Origin: an uncultured Alistipes sp. | Lineage (GTDB): Bacteria; Bacteroidota; Bacteroidia; Bacteroidales; Rikenellaceae | Reading direction: 5' to 3' | NCBI GenBank assembly: GCA_900770585.1 | Contig: CAAGKW010000196.1 | Location: forward strand, 1-11,744 | Length of the DNA stretch: 11,744 nucleotides | In this document: positions 1 through 6,068 of the stretch, piece after piece | Position numbering within the stretch: position 1 is the first letter of the stretch | Layout: each line of letters begins with the position of its first letter | Translations under genes and position numbers: made by a program | The notes under the pieces: generated by a model | Told to the model about the DNA's origin: nothing | What the model saw: only the letters and a program-made list of their open reading frames with translations | Database searches by the model: none

Positions 1-927
1 GTTGCAGCTCATATGAAGTATGGTACCACGGCTTTCTACCCCACCCTCTCGTCGTCGACTATGCCGATGATTCGCGCTGCGGTGGCTACGACCGAGAAGC
101 TGATGGCCGAGAAGGATAGCCCCATTATGGGTCTGCACCTCGAAGGTCACTACTTCAATATGGTGATGGCTGGTGGTCAGCTGCCCGAGAACATCAAGAA
201 CCCCGATCCCGCTGAGTATATTCCCCTGCTCGAAGAGACCAACTGCATCAAGCGTTGGGACGCTGCTCCCGAGTTGCCGGGTGCTATCGAGTTCGGTCGC
301 CACATCACCTCGAAGGGTGTTCTGGCGTCGATCGGTCACACCAAGGCTGAGTATGGCGACGTGCTGGCTGCTTACAACGCAGGTTACTCGCACGCAACCC
401 ACTTCTACAACGCTATGCCCGGTTTCCACAAGCGTGGCGAGTACAAGTACGAGGGTACGGTTGAGAGTATCTACCTGTTCGACGATATGACCGTTGAGCT
501 GGTTGCTGACGGTATTCACGTTCCCGCTCCGATCCTGCGTATGGTTCACAAGATCAAGGGCGTAGAGAACACCGCTCTGATCACCGACGCTCTGGCTTGC
601 GCTGCAAGCGACTCGCAGGTGGCATTCGACCCCCGCGTGATCATCGAGGACGGCGTATGCAAGTTGGCTGACCGCTCGGCTCTGGCAGGTAGTATCGCAA
701 CGATGGACCGTCTGCTCCGCACGATGGTATTCAAGGCTGATATTCCTCTGATGGACGCAGTACGTATGTCGTCGGAGACCCCCGCACGCATTATGGGCAT
801 CCTCGACCGCAAGGGTACGCTCGAAAAGGGCAAGGACGCCGATATCGTAATGTACAACAAGGCGTTGGAGGTTCAGTGCGTATGGTCGATGGGTAAGATC
901 GTCGAGGGCACTAACAAGTTGGGCTAA
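1..927 (+). CDS. nagA: N-acetylglucosamine-6-phosphate deacetylase, 5'-truncated by the window edge
   Basis: Cytoplasmic amidohydrolase that removes acetate from GlcNAc-6-phosphate, giving glucosamine-6-phosphate for glycolysis or cell-wall recycling. The frame is open from base 1, and the ATG at 13 is an internal Met because family members have about 70-80 more residues before this point. Counting from that Met, metal and substrate motifs appear in family order: HLEG with the metal-binding Glu at 44, GHT with His109, a TH-x-x-NAM motif with His130, DGIH with His169 and the catalytic Asp192 in TDA. The LAGS motif near 224-227 and the C-terminal G-x-DAD-x-V strand of the amidohydrolase barrel complete the fold. 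The residue after LEG is His, where relatives usually have Pro. The stop is TAA at 925-927, followed by a strong terminator, so this is the last gene of its transcript. The family assignment is firm; the missing N-terminus cannot be assessed. Confidence 0.95.
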   Translation, partial: VAAHMKYGTTAFYPTLSSSTMPMIRAAVATTEKLMAEKDSPIMGLHLEGHYFNMVMAGGQLPENIKNPDPAEYIPLLEETNCIKRWDAAPELPGAIEFGRHITSKGVLASIGHTKAEYGDVLAAYNAGYSHATHFYNAMPGFHKRGEYKYEGTVESIYLFDDMTVELVADGIHVPAPILRMVHKIKGVENTALITDALACAASDSQVAFDPRVIIEDGVCKLADRSALAGSIATMDRLLRTMVFKADIPLMDAVRMSSETPARIMGILDRKGTLEKGKDADIVMYNKALEVQCVWSMGKIVEGTNKLG

Positions 928-954
928 TCACTCATTTTTGAGGCTTCGATAGAG

Positions 955-988
955 ATTAGGTCGCTCCGAGTGGGCGACCTAATTTTTT
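955..988 (+). terminator. Rho-independent terminator of nagA
   Basis: A perfect 10-bp stem (ATTAGGTCGC at 955-964 pairing with GCGACCTAAT at 974-983) closes a 9-base loop and runs into six T (983-988). It lies 28 bases after the nagA stop. The outer arm sequence is shared with the terminator at 2252-2294. Confidence 0.9.
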
Positions 989-998
989 GGTCAAAACA

Positions 999-1030
999 TT
1001 TTCATTTTCAGCGGAAAATTCCTAATTTTG
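999..1030 (+). promoter_or_regulatory. Bacteroidota-type promoter for the serine hydrolase gene
   Basis: TAATTTTG at 1023-1030 fits the TAnnTTTG -7 consensus of the Bacteroidota primary sigma factor. Twenty bases upstream, TTTT at 999-1002 is a three-of-four match to the -33 TTTG box. The gene starts 30 bases after the -7 box, and the A-rich leader has no Shine-Dalgarno sequence. It sits just after the nagA terminator, as expected for an independent transcript. Confidence 0.65.
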
Positions 1031-1060
1031 AGGTAGAATATTAACCTAAAACCAACGAAT

Positions 1061-2233
1061 ATGCGTATCAACAAGCTTTTTATGGCAATCGCGACCTCCG
1101 CATTGCTGTTTGCATCAAGTTGCTCGACATTCCCCACCGAGCAGACCGATCAGGCAATCAACCAAGTCCTCGAAGAGTTTCAGGCTGTCGGCATCTCGGC
1201 TGCCGTAGTCAAAGATGGCAAAATAGTCTATAACAAGTCGTTCGGCTACAAGGATTTGGAGAGCAAGACTCCGCTCGCTAACGACGACCTTATGCGTATT
1301 GCATCGATCTCGAAATCGTTCACGGCGACCTCGCTGATGCAGCTTGTCGAGCAGGGCACAATCTCGCTCGATGACGATATTAGCGATCTGATCGGCTTCA
1401 CAATCCGCAACCCCCACTTCCCCGACACCCCGATCACGTTGCGAATGGTTCTGTCGCACACGGCAAGTATCCGCGACCAGGCTGATTATTCGACACTCGA
1501 TCACCTCAACCCTGCGATCTCGGGCGACTGCGCAGCGTCGTTCTTCGAGTACGAGCCGGGTACGGGTTACAACTACTCAAATCTGGGTCTGAACCTCGCA
1601 GGCACAATCCTCGAAAAGGTTTCGGGCGTGCGTTTCGACCAATATGTCAAGGAGAATGTCATCAACCGCCTCGGTCTGACGGGTGGTCACAATGTCGATC
1701 TGCTCGATTCGACCAAGCTGGCCAAGCTCTACAACTTCCGCGATGGTGAGTACGTCGAGTCGACCAGCGCCTATCGTAGCATTGCCGAGTATCTGCCCGA
1801 CTACGTGATGGGTTATTCGGCACCCCGCTTCTCGCCTACGGGTGGCGTGAAGATCTCGGCGCACGACCTGGCTATCTATATGATGATGCATATGAACTAT
1901 GGCGAATATAACGGCGTTCGACTGATCTCGGAGGAGAGCTCGAAGCTGATGCAGACCCCCGTATGGATGAAACAGAAGGAGGGCGAGGATCAGTATGGTC
2001 TTTGCTTAGAGGAGTTTGTCGACTACATCGACGACGAGAAGTACAACGTGGCAGGCAACTACCCCGTCGGTCATACGGGTAGCGCTTACGGTCTGAACAG
2101 CATTATGATTTGGAGTCCGGCCGACGGTTGGGGCATTGTTGCGATGACCAACGGCTACGTTTGGAATCCCGACAAGAGCTTCGTGAAGACCCTCGCCAAC
2201 GCAATCTATAACGCTTGCATCAAGGAGCAATAG
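1061..2233 (+). CDS. Serine hydrolase lipoprotein, beta-lactamase/S12 (class C) family
   Basis: Predicted exported lipoprotein with the penicillin-binding serine hydrolase fold. The N-terminus has Lys/Arg at 2-5, a hydrophobic core at 6-18 and a lipobox-like ASSC ending at Cys21, so lipid attachment there is likely. Catalytic motifs are complete: SxxK as S82-I-S-K85, YxN as Y172-S-N174, and HTG at 338-340 in place of the KTG seen in many beta-lactamases. At 390 residues it has the usual length for the family. HTG-type members include esterases, D-aminopeptidases and peptidases, so true beta-lactamase activity should not be assumed and the substrate is unknown. It is monocistronic, with its own promoter (999-1030) and terminator (2252-2294). 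The ATG at 1061 is chosen because it gives an intact signal peptide right after the promoter. Confidence 0.93.
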   Translation: MRINKLFMAIATSALLFASSCSTFPTEQTDQAINQVLEEFQAVGISAAVVKDGKIVYNKSFGYKDLESKTPLANDDLMRIASISKSFTATSLMQLVEQGTISLDDDISDLIGFTIRNPHFPDTPITLRMVLSHTASIRDQADYSTLDHLNPAISGDCAASFFEYEPGTGYNYSNLGLNLAGTILEKVSGVRFDQYVKENVINRLGLTGGHNVDLLDSTKLAKLYNFRDGEYVESTSAYRSIAEYLPDYVMGYSAPRFSPTGGVKISAHDLAIYMMMHMNYGEYNGVRLISEESSKLMQTPVWMKQKEGEDQYGLCLEEFVDYIDDEKYNVAGNYPVGHTGSAYGLNSIMIWSPADGWGIVAMTNGYVWNPDKSFVKTLANAIYNACIKEQ

Positions 2234-2251
2234 TCCGATCCACACGAAATG

Positions 2252-2294
2252 AATTAGGCCGCACCCCATCGAAGGAGTGCGGCCTAATTTTTTT
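2252..2294 (+). terminator. Rho-independent terminator in the convergent gap
   Basis: A perfect 13-bp stem (AATTAGGCCGCAC at 2252-2264 with GTGCGGCCTAATT at 2277-2289) closes a 12-base loop and is followed by a run of seven T (2288-2294). It ends the serine hydrolase transcript. It is also the only strong hairpin between that gene and ssb, which converges from the right. On the - strand the 3' flank is only weakly U-rich, so bidirectional action is possible but less certain. Confidence 0.92.
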
Positions 2295-2373
2295 GGTAAT
2301 AACGCCAAAAGTGGCACTTTTTAGTTCGGAGTACTCACGCGGCGACTACTGCACCTACGCCCCGTCCCTCGAA

Positions 2374-2850
2374 TTAGAACGGCAGATCGTCGGGCTCCTC
2401 AGCGGGGATCGACGGAGCTGCGGGAGCAGGCTGCGGAGCTGCATAGGCAGGCTGCTGATAGCCTCCCTGCGGTGCACTCGGCTGAGCATAGCCACCCTGA
2501 GGTGCACCCTGCTGACCCTCGGCACGACGACCCAGCAACTTCAACTCAGCGGCCTGAATCTCGGTCGAGAAACGGCGGTTGCCCTGCTGGTCCTGCCACT
2601 CGCGCGTACGCAACGAGCCCTCGACATAGATCTGCGAACCCTTGCGGACATACTTATCAACCACATCGGCCAAACCGCGCCACAAAGTCACGGTATGCCA
2701 CTCGGTGTGCTCGGCGCTCTCCTGCGTCTGGCGATTGAATATACGCTCGGTCGTAGCCAAGCGGACACGTGCCGTCTTAACACCACTTTCGAGCGTGCGA
2801 ACTTCGGGATCGGCACCTACGTTACCCACCAATATTACTTTGTTAATCAT
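2374..2850 (-). CDS. ssb: Single-stranded DNA-binding protein
   Basis: Binds and protects single-stranded DNA during replication, recombination and repair, and recruits partner proteins through its C-terminal tip. The 158 residues show the normal layout. An OB-fold at about 1-107 opens with a MINKVILVGNVG-type strand and contains Trp51 and Trp57 plus the EGSLRTREWQD strand. A flexible Gln/Gly/Pro/Ala-rich linker spans about 110-150. The acidic tip ends in DDLPF (154-158), the canonical partner-docking peptide. The linker holds a 10-residue tandem repeat (116-125 and 126-135). Length is close to the family norm. The gene starts 15 bases after the punA stop, so it is probably the last gene of the lpxK-punA-ssb transcript; I see no promoter of its own. 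Confidence 0.96.
   Translation of the reverse strand: MINKVILVGNVGADPEVRTLESGVKTARVRLATTERIFNRQTQESAEHTEWHTVTLWRGLADVVDKYVRKGSQIYVEGSLRTREWQDQQGNRRFSTEIQAAELKLLGRRAEGQQGAPQGGYAQPSAPQGGYQQPAYAAPQPAPAAPSIPAEEPDDLPF
2458..2507 (-). repeat. Two-copy 30-bp tandem repeat inside the ssb linker
   Basis: The segments 2458-2477 and 2488-2507 differ at only two positions and are exactly 30 bases apart. They encode the consecutive linker units APQGGYAQPS and APQGGYQQPA. The in-frame 10-codon period suggests expansion by slippage in a disordered linker that tolerates length change. Confidence 0.7.
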
Positions 2851-2865
2851 CTGTTTATCTAAGTT

Positions 2866-3672
2866 TTAGAGTTTACTTACCATCTCAATAAAGAGCGTCT
2901 TCATCTTCTCGGCAGCCTTTGCGCCCTGACGCTGAACATCCTCGTGGTCACCCAGCTCGTCCGACAGACCGCAGTTGGTAATCACCGACACACCGAATAC
3001 GGGAATCGACATATGACGCGCTACGATCACCTCGGGAACGGTCGACATACCTGCCGTGTCGCCACCGATAGCCTTGAAATAGCGATACTCGGCCTGAGTT
3101 TCGAAGGTCGGACCCGTGCCACCTACATAGACACCATACTGCAACTTGATGTTGTGCTCGGCAGCGATGTCGGTTGCCATAGCGATCAGATCCTTATCGT
3201 AGCAGTTGTGCATATCGGGGAAACGAGGACCCAGCTCAGCCATATTCTTGCCAATCAGCGGATTGGGCATAAGGTTGATATGATCGGTGATGATCATCAA
3301 ATCGCCCGTACGGAACGAGGTGTTGATACCGCCACTCGCATTCGACACAAAGAGAGTCTTGATACCGAGCAACTTCATCACGCGCACGGGGAAAGTCACC
3401 TGCTGCATCGTGTAGCCCTCATAGTAGTGGAAACGACCCTGCATAGCAACCACCTGCTTACCACCCAGCTCACCAAAAATCAGACGACCCTTATGACCCT
3501 CGACGGTCGAAACGGGGAAATTGGGAATGGTCGAGTATTCGATCGAATATTTCACATCAATGCTCTCGGCCAGACCACCAAGACCTGTACCCAAGATGAT
3601 ACCCACTTCGGGAGCGAATTCGTTGATCTGCGAGCGAATATACTCGGCAGTAGCTTTAATTTGTTCTAACAT
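2866..3672 (-). CDS. punA: Purine nucleoside phosphorylase (trimeric PNP-I type)
   Basis: Cytoplasmic purine salvage enzyme that splits inosine and guanosine with phosphate into base and ribose-1-phosphate. Numbered from the ATG at 3672 (268 residues), it shows the phosphate loop GTGLGG (28-33), the GRFHYYEGY segment with His82, SNASGG (110-115), PTFET with base-binding Glu191, MSTVPE (209-214) and VITN with Asn233. The Glu/Asn pair corresponds to Glu201/Asn243 of human PNP, which select 6-oxopurines, so guanosine and inosine are the expected substrates rather than adenosine. Two consecutive ATGs (3675 and 3672) are possible starts. Either one overlaps the last codons of lpxK (stop at 3656-3658), implying translational coupling. 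ssb follows after 15 bases. Confidence 0.95.
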   Translation of the reverse strand: MLEQIKATAEYIRSQINEFAPEVGIILGTGLGGLAESIDVKYSIEYSTIPNFPVSTVEGHKGRLIFGELGGKQVVAMQGRFHYYEGYTMQQVTFPVRVMKLLGIKTLFVSNASGGINTSFRTGDLMIITDHINLMPNPLIGKNMAELGPRFPDMHNCYDKDLIAMATDIAAEHNIKLQYGVYVGGTGPTFETQAEYRYFKAIGGDTAGMSTVPEVIVARHMSIPVFGVSVITNCGLSDELGDHEDVQRQGAKAAEKMKTLFIEMVSKL

Positions 3673-4696
3673 CATTTTCGAGTTTTAGGAGGAAGTCCGC
3701 AGGCGAACTACCTATGAATGTAACACTTATCGGGATATAATAGAGTCGCGAACGCAACTCAACCGGAATCTTGTCGCGATTGAGCAGTTTCACAGCATCT
3801 TTTTCGGTTGTAATGATCACACCACGCTCACCTGCCGCATCGAGCATAGTCTGCAAATCGTGGCGACGATAGACGTGATGATCGTCATAGACCAACTCCT
3901 CGATGACGCGATAGTGCTTGCGCAGACCTTCGAGGAAGGGGTTGGGGTTACCTACACCTGCCATCGACACAACCTCCGAGCCATACTCGACAGCTGCGGG
4001 TGCGTCTTCGGGGAAAATCGGGCAAGGAGCACCGCTCTCGATACCCGTCATATAGAGGCTCTGATAGGGATAACGCAGAAAATCCTTTTTGAGCAGTCGG
4101 CGCTCGATCGGAGTCAAATCATCGTGGCACTTGGTTACGATAAAGTACTGAGCACGATACAACTGCGACGGCAGATCGCGCAACTGACCCGCAGGCAGGA
4201 ACTTATCCTCGTAGACCGGACGCGTGTAATCGACCATAATGATATTGATCTGAGCCTCGACATAGCGATGCTGGAAACCGTCGTCCATCACCACCACCTG
4301 CACCTCGGGGTGCTCCTCGCGCAGACGCTTGATGCCCGCAACGCGATCCTCACACACCACAACCGGCACATCGGGGAACTTCATTTTGATCATCTTCGGC
4401 TCGTCGCCCACCTCGATGTAGTGGACATCGGGCTGCACCTCGATATAACCCTTGGTCTTACGGCCATAGCCTCGCGAGATGAGTGCCACCTTGAACGATT
4501 GGCTCAGATGACCAACAACCATCTCGGCCATTGGGGTTTTACCCGTACCGCCCACCGTGATATTTCCAATGCAAACAATCGGTATATCGAACCGTTCGGT
4601 CGGGAGAATACCCCAATCGAACAAGCGATGACGAAACGAAATCGCCATCTTATAGAACCACGCCAACGGCGCAAACCACGGGTTCGTCTTAACCAT
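3656..4696 (-). CDS. lpxK: Tetraacyldisaccharide 4'-kinase
   Basis: Inner-membrane-associated kinase that transfers the ATP gamma-phosphate to the 4'-position of the lipid A disaccharide precursor. From the ATG at 4696 it has 346 residues. A hydrophobic N-terminal helix (about 6-20) leads to FDWGI. Then come a P-loop at 44-54 ending GGTGKT, SRGYGRK (74-80), GDEP with Asp98 (equivalent to the catalytic Asp99 of Aquifex LpxK), DDGFQH (138-143), DHH (272-274) and TEKD (297-300). The frame stays open upstream to an ATG at 4744, adding 16 residues, but that stretch contains an almost perfect promoter (4714-4745) and does not look like the family N-terminus, so 4696 is preferred. It leads the lpxK-punA-ssb unit and overlaps punA. 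Confidence 0.95.
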   Translation of the reverse strand: MVKTNPWFAPLAWFYKMAISFRHRLFDWGILPTERFDIPIVCIGNITVGGTGKTPMAEMVVGHLSQSFKVALISRGYGRKTKGYIEVQPDVHYIEVGDEPKMIKMKFPDVPVVVCEDRVAGIKRLREEHPEVQVVVMDDGFQHRYVEAQINIIMVDYTRPVYEDKFLPAGQLRDLPSQLYRAQYFIVTKCHDDLTPIERRLLKKDFLRYPYQSLYMTGIESGAPCPIFPEDAPAAVEYGSEVVSMAGVGNPNPFLEGLRKHYRVIEELVYDDHHVYRRHDLQTMLDAAGERGVIITTEKDAVKLLNRDKIPVELRSRLYYIPISVTFIGSSPADFLLKLENDVRTN

Positions 4697-4713
4697 ACTA
4701 TTCACAAATTGTC

Positions 4714-4745
4714 CAAAGATAGAAAATTTTGCAATAGTTTCCAAA
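4714..4745 (-). promoter_or_regulatory. Strong Bacteroidota-type promoter of lpxK-punA-ssb
   Basis: On the - strand, TTTG (4745-4742), a 20-base spacer and TATCTTTG (4721-4714) match the TTTG-N19/21-TAnnTTTG consensus at every defined position. The lpxK ATG at 4696 lies 17 bases further on, so the leader would be only about 10 bases. This element decides the lpxK start, because the upstream ATG at 4744 falls inside the -33 box. Confidence 0.82.
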
Positions 4746-4807
4746 CTTTCGACCCATCAATTCGCAAATGACTCGCCGCTTCGACCTCAAAAACAGCCGA
4801 AACGTGC

Positions 4808-4837
4808 ATTTTTCGATGTAAATTAATGATTTTTCGA
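4808..4837. repeat. Direct repeat ATTTTTCGA, two copies 21 bp apart
   Basis: Identical 9-mers occur at 4808-4816 and 4829-4837, just after the stop of the PH-like gene and about 65 bases upstream of the lpxK -33 box. The period is two helical turns, which would suit a protein bound on one DNA face, but an AT-rich intergenic stretch can produce this by chance. The rest of the 144-base gap holds only the lpxK promoter, with no convincing terminator. Confidence 0.3.
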
Positions 4838-4840
4838 CGA

Positions 4841-5383
4841 TTATTCGCCCTCTTCCAAGCGTGCCTGACGCAACGCTTCGAGCGCTCCCGCACGCGCCGT
4901 TTCGATCGCCAAAATCAACTGTTCGGGATCGTCGCACGACACTAAGAATTGCTGTTCGTATTTGTCGGTGATCATCACCAGATCGCTCCACTTTGTTGCA
5001 TAGACGTGAACCCTGTCCAACGTACGCAGATCGAGATAGTAACCATAGTAGCCAAACAAGCCGAAACTCGCCAACGTAGGCACCAACCACTTGATTTGCT
5101 GGCGTTCGACGCGCTCAACCGAAGCCACGTCGATCAACTCGATCTCGGTCATTTCGAGTATGCAGTGAATCTCGATCGAGGCCTCATCGATGCGGATATG
5201 GCGCGGTATCGACAGCACGCACAACGCGACAACAGCCACCGTCACACTCAAAAACCACATCGAGATATACCCTCCGTCGTAGAGCAGATAGAGCGCACAA
5301 ACCACCGCCACAATCAAGGCAAGCACCCCGATCGACGCCCAGCGGATTCGACGCCCAAACGTATATTTAAAGATTTGCTCCAT
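4841..5383 (-). CDS. Two-TM membrane protein with a bacterial PH-like domain
   Basis: Function unknown. The 180 residues begin with a short basic N-terminus (RR at 11-12) and two adjacent membrane segments (about 15-35 and 40-60). A soluble part from about 62 to 163 resembles the bacterial PH-domain group seen in many Bacteroidota membrane proteins. The features pointing there are an IRIDE-x-SIEI strand, an EMTEI/ASVERV edge, GYYGYY (111-116) and a C-terminal VYAT...MITDKYEQQFLVSCDDPEQLI region. The tail (164-180) is charged and probably helical. Its start overlaps the end of ispD by 17 bases, so translation is probably coupled to ispD. No catalytic residues are recognisable. The PH-like assignment comes from strand patterns I recall and needs a profile search; that it is an expressed membrane protein is more secure. 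Confidence 0.8.
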   Translation of the reverse strand: MEQIFKYTFGRRIRWASIGVLALIVAVVCALYLLYDGGYISMWFLSVTVAVVALCVLSIPRHIRIDEASIEIHCILEMTEIELIDVASVERVERQQIKWLVPTLASFGLFGYYGYYLDLRTLDRVHVYATKWSDLVMITDKYEQQFLVSCDDPEQLILAIETARAGALEALRQARLEEGE

Positions 5384-6068
5384 TTGCCAAAATCACCTCC
5401 GCCACACTCAGATCGGTCGGCGTAGTAAGTTTCAAATTCTGCGATTCGCCCTCATAGAGCGCAACCTTGTAGCCCGCCATTTCGACCACCGACGCATCGT
5501 CCGTAGCCTTCGAGCGATCCTCCAAACTCGCCCCGACCGCCTCGTACGACCTGCGGAGCAGATCCGACCGGAATACCTGCGGAGTCTGCACCGCGCGCAG
5601 GCGACTGCGATCGACCGCGTGCGAGCCCGCCGAGTCCACCTCGCGGATCGAATCCACCACCGCAATCACGGGCACCGCTGCCCCATTCTCGGCCGCGCAC
5701 TCGACACCTCGGCGAATCATCTCGACTGACAACATCGGGCGCACACCATCGTGCACCGCAATCAGGCTGCAGTCGTCGCTCAGTGCCGCAATACCCGACT
5801 GTACCGAGTCGAAACGCGTTGCACCACCCAGCGCAATGCTATGTTCGACCTTGCACTCCGACTTCTCGTAGCACTCCCTCCACAGCTCTACGTGTGCCTC
5901 GGGCAGCACCACAACGATCTCAGCCTCGGGCAGAGCCTCGCGCATACGTTCGATGGTTCGCACCAAAACAGCGCGCCCCGCGATCTCCAAAAATTGCTTG
6001 GGCATTGCAGCACCCATACGGCTACCGCTACCTCCCGCAACAACGACTATACCAACGTGTTCCGTCAT
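5367..6068 (-). CDS. ispD: 2-C-methyl-D-erythritol 4-phosphate cytidylyltransferase
   Basis: Third step of the non-mevalonate (MEP) isoprenoid pathway: it joins CTP and methylerythritol 4-phosphate to give CDP-ME in the cytoplasm. Counted from the ATG at 6068 (233 residues), the CTP-binding loop AGGSGSRMG lies at 11-19, followed by the PKQF motif with Lys24, TRFDSV (84-89), AVHDGVRP (104-111), the LRAVQTPQVF segment (157-166), TDDAS (189-193) and KLTTPTDL with Lys213, the usual MEP-binding Lys. Length and motif order match the E. coli enzyme. The M23 stop overlaps this start as TGATG. A GTG directly before the ATG is an alternative start that would add one residue. The 3' end overlaps the PH-like gene by 17 bases. 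No ispF is adjacent. Confidence 0.96.
   Translation of the reverse strand: MTEHVGIVVVAGGSGSRMGAAMPKQFLEIAGRAVLVRTIERMREALPEAEIVVVLPEAHVELWRECYEKSECKVEHSIALGGATRFDSVQSGIAALSDDCSLIAVHDGVRPMLSVEMIRRGVECAAENGAAVPVIAVVDSIREVDSAGSHAVDRSRLRAVQTPQVFRSDLLRRSYEAVGASLEDRSKATDDASVVEMAGYKVALYEGESQNLKLTTPTDLSVAEVILANGANL

Noticed and set aside
1061..2233. Calling the serine hydrolase an antibiotic-resistance beta-lactamase
   Set aside because: The SxxK/YxN/HTG pattern is shared by esterases and peptidases of the same fold, and nothing in the context points to resistance.
2295..2340. Possible terminator for ssb near AAAAGTGGCACTTTT
   Set aside because: The palindrome leaves too small a loop at full pairing. 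The alternative stem is only 5 bp of mostly A-T pairs, and no U-run follows on the - strand.
4770..4840. Possible terminator after the PH-like gene
   Set aside because: Only a 5-bp CGAAA/TTTCG pairing with a long loop is available, and the nearby T-run is not directly after it.
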